64,000 nucleotides of DNA from positions 4,030,001 to 4,094,000 of the forward strand of contig OZ252150.1 in NCBI GenBank assembly GCA_965248775.1. Direction: 5' to 3'. The stretch is from JBHHUI01 sp965248775 (GTDB lineage Bacteria; Chloroflexota; Anaerolineae; Anaerolineales; JBHHUI01). A program made the translations under genes and the position numbers. This document shows positions 9,644 to 18,403 of this stretch, one piece after another. The notes below the pieces were generated by a model. That model did not search any database, had not been told where the DNA came from, and saw nothing but the letters and a program-made list of their open reading frames with translations. The first letter of the stretch is position 1, and each line of letters opens with the position of its first letter.

Positions 9644-10273
9644 TCAGTTCTCTCGCTCATGCGGCCCGTCGTCCACGTGTTGCGCCAGTTCCCACAGGCG
9701 GCGGAATTCGGGCTGCACGCTATCGTCCAATCGATCTGCGAAGTCAAGCGGCAGGCTGAGTTCCTCGACCAGGCGCTGCACGTCGGCAAGGTCGATCAGT
9801 TCGCGGTGCGGCGCGGACAGACCGGATGCGAGTTTGAGTTCAATAAGTTTTTCCAACGATACGACTGCGTAGCCATCGCGGTCGACGGCACCCTGCACCG
9901 GATCGGGGAACGCCACTGGCTTTGGTTTCCCATCACCGGGATATTCACCCGCCGTGATGGTTTCGATCTTGACCTTGGTCTCGGTATCGCGAAACGATTT
10001 CGAAGCTCCGGCAAACGCTAATAGGTAACCCCGTCCAACAAGTCGCTCGTGAAAGCGGTCAAGTCCCGCTGATGTCAGCAATATATCGACATCGGTGGTT
10101 TGACGGGTATAGCCATGGAGATTAAGCGCCATGCCGCCGATGATCGCATATGGGATCGACTCTCGGTCCAAATTCTGAGCCAGCCGCTGGATCGTCATGT
10201 AAACGGCCCCCTCACGCATGAAGAACTTCTCCGACTCGCGTAAAATTTTGGCTGCAGAGCGCAACCGCGTCAT
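9644..10273 (-). CDS. Nucleotidyltransferase-fold protein
   Basis: 209 residues with the minimal nucleotidyltransferase signature: GG at 46-47 (AIIGGMALNLHGY) and the metal-binding pair D61/D63 in TTDVDIL. A basic helix ending LEKLIELKL follows. Proteins of this type are often annotated as DUF6036 or AbiEii-like and may be toxins of two-gene systems, but no antitoxin gene is adjacent. Its start overlaps the citrate synthase stop as ATGA, so translation is coupled to that of a central metabolic enzyme. That is an odd pairing. The substrate is unknown. Confidence 0.7.
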   Translation of the reverse strand: MTRLRSAAKILRESEKFFMREGAVYMTIQRLAQNLDRESIPYAIIGGMALNLHGYTRQTTDVDILLTSAGLDRFHERLVGRGYLLAFAGASKSFRDTETKVKIETITAGEYPGDGKPKPVAFPDPVQGAVDRDGYAVVSLEKLIELKLASGLSAPHRELIDLADVQRLVEELSLPLDFADRLDDSVQPEFRRLWELAQHVDDGPHEREN

Positions 10274-11412
10274 CCTCGCTCTGCAAGCGGCTGAAATTCC
10301 CGATCGCTTGGGCCCACATACCTCCCTTTCGGGCGGATGAGGGTCGCGTCGCGGTATTGTTCGATCACGTGTGCGCTCCAGCCTGCGACACGCGCGATCG
10401 CAAACACACAGGTGTCCAGATCAGTCGGGATGCCGAGATAGTACAGCAGTGGTGCGGAATAGAAATCTACATTCGGATACAGTTCTTTGTGCCGCAGCAC
10501 CGCCGACGCGACGCCGGTGGCCATGTCCACATAAACTGATCCATCGCCGCGCGCACTCTCCATCTTGCGCGTCCACTCTATCAGATGTTTTGCGCGCGGG
10601 TCGCCGGTCTTGTAAATGCGATGACCGATACCCATGATTTTGCGCTTCTCGGCAAAGGCAGCGTCGACATACTCGTCCAAGCCTTCCATTATGCCGATAT
10701 CGAGAAGCATGTTCATAGTGGCTTCGGCTGCCCCACCATGCAGATTACCTTTCAGAGCGCCCGTAGCGGATGTAACGGCAGCATGAATGTCCGCATTCGT
10801 GGATGCAACAACACGGGCTGTGAATGTAGAAGCGTTGAGGGTATGGTCCGCCAGCAACACGAAATATAAATTCATGGCCGCGGCCGTCAAATCATCCGGG
10901 AGTTCGCCTGTGAGCATGTAGAGAAAATTCTCGGCATGTTCCAGTTCCGTTTTTGGCGGCACAGCTTCTTGACGCGAGCGCGCCCGTTCGATTGCGGCCA
11001 CGATGACCGGAAATTGCGCGACGAGGCGCATCCCCTTTCGACCACTCGAGTCAATCGTAATGTCGTTGGGATCCGACTCCTCGAGAGCCAGCGCTGAGAC
11101 GGCCGTACGCAAGAGGTCCATTGGGATGGCATCTGACGGTGCATTGCGGATCAACCGGACGACAGAGTCGGGTAAAACTCGATGCGCTGACAGTTGCTGC
11201 TTTAGCCGAGAAAGTTGATCGGCAGTGGGCAATTCGCCATAGAACAACAAATAAACAACCTCTTCATAACTTGTCGTTCCAGCAAGATCGTCGATGTTAT
11301 ATCCAGTGTATTTCAGGATTCCGTTCTCACCATCAACGGACGACAACTGTGACTCGGCTGCGATGACGCCGACCAAACCTTTGGCATACGTCGGCGTGGA
11401 CTGTTCAGACAT
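10270..11412 (-). CDS. gltA: Citrate synthase
   Basis: Condenses acetyl-CoA and oxaloacetate. 380 residues, the short form typical of Gram-positive-type enzymes. The catalytic triad is visible: H225 (KGNLHGGA), H264 (GIGHRIYKTGDPRA) and D316 (NVDFYSA). HTLNASTFTARV at 190-201 is the usual conserved core segment. The start at 11412 follows an AAGAGG motif about 11 bases upstream. It is the first gene of a short minus-strand unit that continues into the nucleotidyltransferase-fold gene. The symbol could also be citZ. Confidence 0.95.
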   Translation of the reverse strand: MSEQSTPTYAKGLVGVIAAESQLSSVDGENGILKYTGYNIDDLAGTTSYEEVVYLLFYGELPTADQLSRLKQQLSAHRVLPDSVVRLIRNAPSDAIPMDLLRTAVSALALEESDPNDITIDSSGRKGMRLVAQFPVIVAAIERARSRQEAVPPKTELEHAENFLYMLTGELPDDLTAAAMNLYFVLLADHTLNASTFTARVVASTNADIHAAVTSATGALKGNLHGGAAEATMNMLLDIGIMEGLDEYVDAAFAEKRKIMGIGHRIYKTGDPRAKHLIEWTRKMESARGDGSVYVDMATGVASAVLRHKELYPNVDFYSAPLLYYLGIPTDLDTCVFAIARVAGWSAHVIEQYRDATLIRPKGRYVGPSDREFQPLAERG

Positions 11413-11474
11413 ACGGAATCAACCTCTTCTCATGTAGGGGGTTTTGTACTTAACCGGAGTATATCATTGCGAAA

Positions 11475-11497
11475 ATGCGCCGTCAAAAACGGCGCAT
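11475..11497 (-). terminator. Terminator of the exopolysaccharide operon
   Basis: ATGCGCCGT (11475-11483) and ACGGCGCAT (11489-11497) form a perfect 9-bp stem with a 5-base loop. On the minus strand it is followed by TTTTCG. It lies just past the rmlB stop at 11547, so it ends the long minus-strand cluster before the citrate synthase promoter. Confidence 0.85.
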
Positions 11498-11546
11498 ACT
11501 GCAAGTATGCTATTTCAGGTGCGGGCCGAAATTACGAGCTGCTTGG

Positions 11547-12566
11547 TTAAGTTGTTGCCAGACGCTCGCTGTATTGCCGAGCGTAATATTCCTTAAAATC
11601 GCCGTCTTTGATGGGTCGCCACCACCACGCATTGGCTTGATACCATTCCACAGTCTTTGCAAGTGCCGCCTCGAACTCGTGTTGTGGAGCCCATCCTAGT
11701 GCATGTAATTTTTCGCAATCCAATGCATAACGGCGGTCATGACCCGGCCTGTCCGTCACCGGCTGGATTAAGTCATCAGGTTTGCCCAGTAATTCCAGGA
11801 TAAGTTTTGTAACTTCAATATTCTGGCGTTCGTTGCCACCGCCAAGGTTGTAAATTTCACCTGGCGGGCCGGCATGCAATACCAGATCGATCCCCGCACA
11901 ATGGTCCTCGACGTACAACCAATCGCGCACCTGCCGGCCATCGCCATAGAGCGGTAATGGTTGATCATCTATCGCATTTGTGATGAACAGCGGTGCGACC
12001 TTCTCCGGATACTGATATGGACCAAATGTGTTGCTGCCACGGGTGACAACGATATTCATTCCATACGTTTCGTGATAAGCGCGCACCATCATCTCGCCGC
12101 CCGCTTTGCTTGCTGCGTACGGACTATTCGGCTCCAGCAAATCCCCTTCCTTGAAGAAGCCCTGCGGGATACTGCCGTACACTTCGTCCGTGCTGACCTG
12201 ATGAAAACGCTCCACGTCCTGCTGTCTGGCAACATCCAGAAGAATGTATGTGCCAACAACATCCGTATGAACAAAAGCGTCCGGGGTCAGGATCGAACGG
12301 TCCACATGCGATTCGGCAGCAAAGTTGACAATTGTGTCAATCTCGTTCGATTTGATGGCGCGTTCCACAGCCGTACGGTCGGCAATATCACCCCGCAAAA
12401 ACTTGTAACGGGGATTATCGTGCGCATCGAGTAAATTGTTGAGATTGCCAGCATACGTGAGCTTGTCAAAAGCGATGATGGTGTACTCGGGATATTTCGC
12501 GAGCATGTAATGGACGAAGTTCGAGCCGATGAAGCCCGCACCGCCAGTGACCAGAATGTTTTTCAT
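11547..12566 (-). CDS. rmlB: dTDP-glucose 4,6-dehydratase
   Basis: Second step of dTDP-L-rhamnose synthesis. A 339-residue SDR enzyme with the NAD-binding GGAGFIGSNF at 8-17, the catalytic STDEVYG (T126, D127, E128) and Y150-x3-K154 in SPYAASKAG. It is the last gene of the cluster, 46 bases after rmlA and just before a strong terminator. With rmlA and rmlD it supplies three of the four rhamnose enzymes. The epimerase RmlC is not in the window. Confidence 0.93.
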   Translation of the reverse strand: MKNILVTGGAGFIGSNFVHYMLAKYPEYTIIAFDKLTYAGNLNNLLDAHDNPRYKFLRGDIADRTAVERAIKSNEIDTIVNFAAESHVDRSILTPDAFVHTDVVGTYILLDVARQQDVERFHQVSTDEVYGSIPQGFFKEGDLLEPNSPYAASKAGGEMMVRAYHETYGMNIVVTRGSNTFGPYQYPEKVAPLFITNAIDDQPLPLYGDGRQVRDWLYVEDHCAGIDLVLHAGPPGEIYNLGGGNERQNIEVTKLILELLGKPDDLIQPVTDRPGHDRRYALDCEKLHALGWAPQHEFEAALAKTVEWYQANAWWWRPIKDGDFKEYYARQYSERLATT

Positions 12567-12612
12567 TTGAACTGAATCTCCAGTTCAAGCTCGTCGCGAG
12601 AGATAATATCCT

Positions 12613-13680
12613 TCACACCAAGTCTACCTGCGAATAGTCGCCCAAATTAATGTTGATTGAGCGTGGCCGCCGATCCGATTGAGTGAGATAAACATTGCGC
12701 CCGATAAGCGAGTCCTGGATGCGTGCGTCCACATCGACGATCTGAGAATTTTCAAGAATGATCACATGCTCGAGTTCGCTGTTCTTCACAACACAGTCAT
12801 GGTAAATCGATGAGTACGGGCCGATGAAGGCGTTCTCAATGCGCGTGTTCTCACCAATGATGGAGGGGCCCCGGATCGTGCTATTGATCACCTGCGCGCC
12901 GGCCTGGATTGTCACACGGCGCCCAATGGTGGAGGCCTCATCGATATCGCCGTGAACCTGTGGGGTCATTTCATCCAGCACATGGTCATTGGCGTCGAGC
13001 ATATCAGTGGGCTTGCCTGTATCGATCCACCAACCTTCATGAACATAGGGATGTACGATATATCCCTGATCCATCAACCACTGGATAGCATCGGTGATCT
13101 CGAGTTCGCCGCGCTCGGATGGCCGAATGGCGTGCACCGCCTCGCGAACATGCCGATCGAACATATAAATCCCAACCAAGGCTAGATCTGAAGGCGGAAC
13201 GGGCGGCTTCTCGATCAGTCTTTGAATACTGCCATCGCCATTGAGTACAGCTACACCAAACTGCTGTGGATTCGTAACACGTTTGAGTACGATCTGGCTG
13301 TTCCAATCCGACTCGGCGAATTGCCTGATCAGACGACTGATGCCGCCTTCGATCACGTTGTCACCCAAAAACATTACAAAGCGGTCGTCGCCGATAAAGT
13401 CGAGTGACTCTCGGACAGCATGCGCCAACCCGGCGGGCGAGGTTTGCCGGATGTAAGTGATATTAACATCCCAATTTTCGCCGGAGCCAACAACTGACCG
13501 AATTTCGGGTTCGGTTTCGCCAACGACGATGCCGATCTCATCGATACCCGCAGCATGAATCGCCCGGATCACACGAATGAGCACCGGCTCATTGGCAACA
13601 GGTATCAGTTGTTTTGCACGCGTGTAAGTGAGCGGGTAAAGCCGCGTACCCTTACCACCGGAGAGGATCAGGCCTTTCAT
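12613..13680 (-). CDS. rmlA: Glucose-1-phosphate thymidylyltransferase, long form
   Basis: Makes dTDP-glucose from dTTP and glucose-1-phosphate. 355 residues, the long RmlA variant, which has a C-terminal left-handed beta-helix. The nucleotide-binding LSGGKGTRLYPLT occurs at 6-18 and KQLIPVANEPV follows. The C-terminal half shows hexapeptide-type repeats (GRRVTIQAGAQVINSTI, then IIGENTRIENAFIGPYSSI). The gene is 64 bases downstream of the CpsD gene. Some long forms act in antibiotic-sugar pathways, but the rhamnose context fits better here. Confidence 0.88.
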   Translation of the reverse strand: MKGLILSGGKGTRLYPLTYTRAKQLIPVANEPVLIRVIRAIHAAGIDEIGIVVGETEPEIRSVVGSGENWDVNITYIRQTSPAGLAHAVRESLDFIGDDRFVMFLGDNVIEGGISRLIRQFAESDWNSQIVLKRVTNPQQFGVAVLNGDGSIQRLIEKPPVPPSDLALVGIYMFDRHVREAVHAIRPSERGELEITDAIQWLMDQGYIVHPYVHEGWWIDTGKPTDMLDANDHVLDEMTPQVHGDIDEASTIGRRVTIQAGAQVINSTIRGPSIIGENTRIENAFIGPYSSIYHDCVVKNSELEHVIILENSQIVDVDARIQDSLIGRNVYLTQSDRRPRSININLGDYSQVDLV

Positions 13681-13744
13681 CTTCTTTGAGCGCAGTTATC
13701 CCGCCATCGTCCGAGGCAGCCTCTGGATTGCAGCGCAGTCTGCC

Positions 13745-14413
13745 TCAATAGCCGCCGAGACTACTGTCGCGCGGAGCGTTGTTCAGAACCGCACCAATAA
13801 CATTAATGTTCACCTTTTCCAGCAGGTCCTTTGCACGGGTGGCGTGATCACGGCGCGTGTTGCCGGCACTCAGTACAAGGAGTACGCCGTCCAATTTCAA
13901 GGCCAGCAAAGTCGCGTCTGTCACAGTGATGACCGGCGGCGCGTCAAAGAGCACAATATCGGCTTCTTTCTTGAAGCGCACCAGTAGGTCTTCCATCCTG
14001 CGCGAGCCGATCAGGTCGGCCGGATTGGCCGGTTGCGGGCCGGAGGGCAAGACCGAAAGGTTCTCGACGCCCACATCCTGCAAAGGCAGCTCGCCATCTT
14101 TCAATAACACGCTCGTTAGTCCCACGTCATTGTTCAGTCCCCAGATATCCTGCTGGTGGGGGCGACGCAGATCACAATCCACAAGCATCGTTTTACGCCC
14201 GCCTTGTGCCAGTGTCACAGCCAGGTTTGCGATCGTTTCACTTTTTCCGGCTGCATCAGAATCAGAAGAAGGCGCTGTCACCAGTAAGGTGTGGAGCGGC
14301 TTGTCCAGGCTACTGAACATCAGATTGGTGCGCAGCGTTCGATAGGCTTCCGCACCGGGTGAACGCGGATCGCTCAATGTAACAAGACTGTGGGTATGAT
14401 GATTCGCAGACAT
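13745..14413 (-). CDS. CpsD/CapB-type tyrosine kinase (BY-kinase)
   Basis: A cytoplasmic P-loop kinase of 222 residues that controls exopolysaccharide polymerisation. Walker A is seen in APSSDSDAAGKSETIANLA, Walker A' in LVDCDLRRPHQ, and Walker B in IVLFDAPPVI. Family members end in a Tyr cluster that is autophosphorylated. Here only one terminal Tyr follows GG. As in Gram-positive bacteria the kinase is separate from its membrane activator, which would be the Wzz protein encoded 3 bases upstream. Confidence 0.85.
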   Translation of the reverse strand: MSANHHTHSLVTLSDPRSPGAEAYRTLRTNLMFSSLDKPLHTLLVTAPSSDSDAAGKSETIANLAVTLAQGGRKTMLVDCDLRRPHQQDIWGLNNDVGLTSVLLKDGELPLQDVGVENLSVLPSGPQPANPADLIGSRRMEDLLVRFKKEADIVLFDAPPVITVTDATLLALKLDGVLLVLSAGNTRRDHATRAKDLLEKVNINVIGAVLNNAPRDSSLGGY

Positions 14414-14416
14414 AGG

Positions 14417-15091
14417 TCAGTTCTTTCGGCGGCCTTCGTTCGTATGAGCAGGAATCGCCCCCAGCACGGAGAGTTCCAAATAACGTTCAACATCCTGCCG
14501 CGAACGGACGATTCCGGATTCGATATATTCGAGCACGAACACGATCACACCCCCTAACAGCAGACCGATTACTGCACCCGCCGCAACGTTGATGACTTTT
14601 CGTGGTCGGTCCAACGAGAAGCGCGGCTCATCCAGAATCAGCGCAGTCACGCGATCTTCGCGACGTTGCTTCTGGTTTTCTTCGTTGCGCCATTGCACGA
14701 GTAACTCGGCCCAACGCCGCGCAATGTCATTCGCAAGATCGCCGTTCTCATTTTCGACCTCGATGCGGATCAGGAATTTATCCGCCTGCGAGGCAATCGC
14801 CACATCAGCGCGAAGTGCATCCGGCGTCGTATCGAGTTGCAGATCGTCGATAACATCTCCCGCGCTGTTATTTGTATCCAGGAAGGCGACATACGCGTCT
14901 AGGAGAAGCTTGGCGCTCTGCGTGAGTCCGAAATCCGTACGGGCAGGCTGAATTAAGATGTTGATAGTGGACTGGTAGACCGGAGTCCGGAGGGTGCTAA
15001 AGACGAATGCAGCCGCTGCAGTCAGTATGGCGAGCAAAACCATGATCCATCCACGCCGCCACAATATGCGAACATATTCGTTAATTGACAT
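14417..15091 (-). CDS. Wzz/CpsC-type chain-length protein 1
   Basis: 224 residues with a transmembrane helix near residues 15-33 and another near 172-192, the latter preceded by the Wzz-type proline segment (FSLDRPRKVINVAAG). The extracytoplasmic part between them is helical. It should act as the membrane adaptor of the CpsD kinase and set polysaccharide chain length. It lies 3 bases before the CpsD gene and 58 bases after a second Wzz gene. Confidence 0.8.
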   Translation of the reverse strand: MSINEYVRILWRRGWIMVLLAILTAAAAFVFSTLRTPVYQSTINILIQPARTDFGLTQSAKLLLDAYVAFLDTNNSAGDVIDDLQLDTTPDALRADVAIASQADKFLIRIEVENENGDLANDIARRWAELLVQWRNEENQKQRREDRVTALILDEPRFSLDRPRKVINVAAGAVIGLLLGGVIVFVLEYIESGIVRSRQDVERYLELSVLGAIPAHTNEGRRKN

Positions 15092-15149
15092 CTTGGCTAC
15101 CGGGGCGGGATTCTACCATGTGGTTTTGTGAAGCGACGAGCAAGGTTTT

Positions 15150-15836
15150 TCAAACGCGGCGCCTTCCTGCTGGAATTTCCCCAACGCAGATAAGCCCAAG
15201 ACGCTCGACTTCCGAGCGCGTGCGTACCATTGGGTCGAGATAATGAGCTGCAAAGGCCAGCGTCACACCGAATGCAATTCCGATCCCAATCCGTACGAAC
15301 AAGTCCAAGCGGGATCGAATCGAGGGCGGTGAAGCAGCAACTTGGGGTTCGTCCAAAGCAACAACGATTGCATTCTCGCCACCGAGCTGCGGAAACACAC
15401 TACCATTCTGTTCCTGTAAAACATCCACAGCCGACTTTGCCATAGTCGATAAATGTTCTGGCGAAGGCATGCTGAGATATAAGACTAACTCGCTTCGGCG
15501 GAAGTCACTCACCAACCCACCACGAATCGTAGCTGGAGAGATCTCAATTCCCTCCGCAGCCAGGTCTGCACTGACGGCCTCAGCAAATGTGGTTGTCTTC
15601 ATCCACCCAGCCAGGGCCGTGACAATATATTCCGACGAAAGCCAACTGTAGTACGCCGGATCAAAACCGCTCTCCTCCGCAGTGGGCGGCAAACTGGCAG
15701 TAAGGCGCACCGTAGTTCCGTAAAGAATGGGAGGCGGAGTATACGTCGCAACCCCAATCCCGCTCACAAGGAGCGTCGGTATGAGCGCCAACCACCAACG
15801 ACGCCTCAGAATAGTCCAATACTCACGCAATTCCAT
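15150..15836 (-). CDS. Wzz-type chain-length protein 2
   Basis: 228 residues with the same topology as its neighbour: MELREYWTILRRRWW leads into an N-terminal membrane helix, and a second helix lies near residues 185-205. The sequence is clearly different from the first Wzz protein, so this is an old duplication or a hetero-oligomeric partner. It begins directly after the stop of the GT4 gene with no spacer, which suggests translational coupling. Confidence 0.75.
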   Translation of the reverse strand: MELREYWTILRRRWWLALIPTLLVSGIGVATYTPPPILYGTTVRLTASLPPTAEESGFDPAYYSWLSSEYIVTALAGWMKTTTFAEAVSADLAAEGIEISPATIRGGLVSDFRRSELVLYLSMPSPEHLSTMAKSAVDVLQEQNGSVFPQLGGENAIVVALDEPQVAASPPSIRSRLDLFVRIGIGIAFGVTLAFAAHYLDPMVRTRSEVERLGLICVGEIPAGRRRV

Positions 15837-16946
15837 TTAAAAAAGCTCTGAGGGCTGTACTCTGTCCTCGACGAATTTCAGCAGCTTCTCTTCAAAGACA
15901 CTGCGGTCAAATTGTAAAGCATGGCGACGGATGGTTTGCGGATCGTAATCAGTGGCATCAAATTTCTCCAGCACGCCTGCCATAGAATCCACCGTTTGTT
16001 CGGTAAACAACTGCCCCGAAAGATTCTCAGAAACGTAATCCAGCGCCCCGCCGCCAGAGAATGCGACAACCGGTCTGCCCGTTGCCATTGCCTGCACAGG
16101 CGCAATGCCAAAATCTTCCAGCCCTGGAAATAGAAAGGCGCGACTGCGCGCCATAAGGTCGGGCAAGTCAGCAGCTGGCACCCGCCCGACAAACTTGACG
16201 GTTGGCCCGGCCATACCTTTGAGTCGTTCTAGGTCACGTCCAGCTCCGGCAACCACCAAAGGCATCCGCAAACGCGTACAGGCTTCCACCGCAAGATCGA
16301 TGCGCTTGTAGGGAATTAACCGTGACACCACCAGAAAATAACGGTCAGGCTTTACCACCGGCAGATATCGATCTGTCTCCACGGGCGGGTGAATGATAGC
16401 AGCCTCACGACCATAGAATTGGGCGATTCGGCGCTGCACCACCGACGAAATGGCGATGAAGTGATCGACGTCCTGCGCAGCCCTGCGCTCCCAGACCCGC
16501 AACAGTCGCACCACAGGCCGCAAGATCGCCGTCAAGTTACTGGAAATGCGTTCGCGCGAAACATATTCGTTGAAACTCCAAAGATAGCGCGTGGGAGTCA
16601 GGCAGTAGCAAATATGCACCGTCCCACGCGGCTTTCGCACGCCCAGGCAAAACCCACTCTTGTTGGAAAGGATCAGGTCAAAACCGGATAGATTGAAACT
16701 GCGAAACGCGGGTGGATAAAGCATCAGGTAGGCTTGGTGGTTTTTGTAAACCCCCGGCAGCCGATCCATGAAGGTCGTACGGATGTCCCAGCGGCGATAC
16801 ACATGCGGCATTCCGGCGCGCCAATACATCGATGTGTGAATCGGCGCACGGGGGAACATCGCAACCATGGCTTCGAGCACATCCTCCGCGCCGCCGATTT
16901 GATTCAGCCAGTCGTGGACAAGTGCTACGCGCATGAAAAAATGCAA
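15837..16946 (-). CDS. GT4-family glycosyltransferase
   Basis: A retaining GT-B glycosyltransferase of about 369 residues. The N-terminal domain begins RVALVHDWLNQIGGAEDVLEAM and the C-terminal nucleotide-sugar domain has FLVVSRLIPYKRIDLAVEAC and LFPGLEDFGIAPVQAMATGRPVV, with the EDFGI acidic motif. ATG 16946 and ATG 16934 are both possible starts. The second gives the family-typical N terminus, and neither has a clear ribosome-binding site. It probably adds a sugar to the lipid-linked repeat unit. Sugar specificity is unknown. Confidence 0.85.
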   Translation of the reverse strand: MHFFMRVALVHDWLNQIGGAEDVLEAMVAMFPRAPIHTSMYWRAGMPHVYRRWDIRTTFMDRLPGVYKNHQAYLMLYPPAFRSFNLSGFDLILSNKSGFCLGVRKPRGTVHICYCLTPTRYLWSFNEYVSRERISSNLTAILRPVVRLLRVWERRAAQDVDHFIAISSVVQRRIAQFYGREAAIIHPPVETDRYLPVVKPDRYFLVVSRLIPYKRIDLAVEACTRLRMPLVVAGAGRDLERLKGMAGPTVKFVGRVPAADLPDLMARSRAFLFPGLEDFGIAPVQAMATGRPVVAFSGGGALDYVSENLSGQLFTEQTVDSMAGVLEKFDATDYDPQTIRRHALQFDRSVFEEKLLKFVEDRVQPSELF

Positions 16947-16967
16947 ATGGCCGAGGAGCCACCCGTT

Positions 16968-17651
16968 TCAGACATGCTCTATTCTGGCTTGGGCAATGAT
17001 ATGTGCGGCAACCGGACGATAACTTTTCCTATGTGTTTCACAAGGGCCGAGACGATGCAAGGCTCTTTGATGCACTACGGTGCCATAGCCTTTATGCCGT
17101 GCGAAACCATAGTCGGGTATGCGCCCGTCCATCTCAACCATCAGCCTGTCACGTGAGACCTTCGCAATGATAGAGGCTGCAGCAATAGACAGAGAGATTG
17201 AGTCGCCGAAGTACATAGCCTTCTGTGGCAAGTCTACTGTGGGGCTTAGATCAACAGCATCAATAAGCAGATAATCTGGTTGCAAAGCCAGACTCGCTAT
17301 CGCTCGCTCCATGGCGAAACATGTTGCCGCAACTAGCCCGGCAGAGTCCACCTCAGCGGGCCCAGACCCGCCTAATCCAATTGCTAATGCGACTTCCTGC
17401 ACCCGTGGGAACAATGCTTCGCGACGCGCTGGCGAGAGCTTTTTGGAGTCAGTGACGCCTACCAGAGCGCTGCGCAGCGTGCGCAGGTCTGAAGGTAGAA
17501 CGACAGCCGCGGCGACGACTGGCCCAGCCCAGGCACCGCGTCCAACCTCGTCCAGGCCGGCAACAAATTTGTAGCCATCTTTCCAGAGTGCTTTCTCCAA
17601 TTTCAAATGCGGTTGAGCCGGAAGACGGCGCGGTTTAGCCCGAGGCGGCAT
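16968..17651 (-). CDS. rnhB: Ribonuclease HII
   Basis: Cuts RNA in RNA-DNA hybrids and single ribonucleotides in DNA. Counting from ATG 17651 it has 227 residues. The D-E-D-D metal site is visible as D34-E35 in AGLDEVGRGAWAGP, D131 in LLIDAVDLSP and D150 in FGDSISLSIAAASIIAK. TDSKKLS is also present. The frame is open to 17705, but ATG 17651 gives normal length and a 17-base overlap with the upstream glycosyltransferase. A DNA-maintenance gene inside an exopolysaccharide operon is unexpected and may be simple hitch-hiking. Confidence 0.92.
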   Translation of the reverse strand: MPPRAKPRRLPAQPHLKLEKALWKDGYKFVAGLDEVGRGAWAGPVVAAAVVLPSDLRTLRSALVGVTDSKKLSPARREALFPRVQEVALAIGLGGSGPAEVDSAGLVAATCFAMERAIASLALQPDYLLIDAVDLSPTVDLPQKAMYFGDSISLSIAAASIIAKVSRDRLMVEMDGRIPDYGFARHKGYGTVVHQRALHRLGPCETHRKSYRPVAAHIIAQARIEHV

Positions 17652-18399
17652 ACTTGCCGTTACGCCAGTTGCGGCGGATGACGAAGATGTCTGAGAACAT
17701 TGCAAGCGAATCCTGGATCAGTCTCACTTTGCTTTCAGGGTCAAAATACCAGTCGATAGGTACTTCAACAATCGTATAGCCGCGCTGCTGTGCGATGAAC
17801 AACAACTCGACATCAAAGCTCATCCCGACGAGCTGCTGCCGTGAGAAGAGATCCTCTGCTATGTCTGCCCGAAAACATTTAAAGCCACACTGCGTATCTT
17901 CAAAGCCCGGCAGAGCAAAGGCTTTCACCAGATTGCTAAAGATACGGCCACGCAAATGGGTCAAGCCAGGCTCATTATAGCGTACTGAGCCGGGCGCTTC
18001 GCGTGAGCCGATTGCGACGTCGTACCCGTTCAGGCGGGGCGGCAAAAAGCGTTCCACTTCATCAATCGGCATGGAAAGGTCGACGTCACACATGAAACGA
18101 TATTCGCCCTGCGCGGCGAGCATTCCGGCACGCACGGCCATACCTTTTCCACGTGCTTCTGTTTTGAGCACTCTAACGTAGGGATGCGCATTGGCGAAGT
18201 CCTGGGCGATTTGAAATGTCTTATCAGAGCTGCCATTTTCGATGACCAGAACTTCGGCGTTATATGCCTGTTGTGTCAGGAATGCGTCGATCGCGTGCAG
18301 CGAATCTGGCAAGCGGTTCTCTTCGTTGTGCGCAGGAATAATGATCGAAAGATGGATGTCAGTCACAGGTTCAATTCTAAAATCTCGGCACAGAGCCAA
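17635..18399 (-). CDS. GT2 glycosyltransferase, dolichyl-phosphate-glucose type
   Basis: 254 residues. The GT-A core shows LSIIIPAHNEENRLPDSL, VLVIENGSSDKTF, and the metal-binding CDVDLSMPIDEV. The late GFEDTQCGFKCFRAD is characteristic of the dolichyl/polyprenyl-phosphate beta-glucosyltransferase branch. It probably loads a sugar onto polyprenyl phosphate, which a GT39-type enzyme such as the one at 4995-6593 could then use. It follows the next GT2 gene by 4 bases and overlaps the RNase HII gene. Confidence 0.83.
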   Translation of the reverse strand: MALCRDFRIEPVTDIHLSIIIPAHNEENRLPDSLHAIDAFLTQQAYNAEVLVIENGSSDKTFQIAQDFANAHPYVRVLKTEARGKGMAVRAGMLAAQGEYRFMCDVDLSMPIDEVERFLPPRLNGYDVAIGSREAPGSVRYNEPGLTHLRGRIFSNLVKAFALPGFEDTQCGFKCFRADIAEDLFSRQQLVGMSFDVELLFIAQQRGYTIVEVPIDWYFDPESKVRLIQDSLAMFSDIFVIRRNWRNGKYAASG

Positions 18400-18403
18400 A
18401 ATG

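Noticed and set aside
9578..10021. Plus-strand open frame opposite the nucleotidyltransferase-fold gene
   Set aside because: The minus-strand protein has the GG and DxD motifs and an ATGA link to citrate synthase. The plus-strand product has nothing recognisable.
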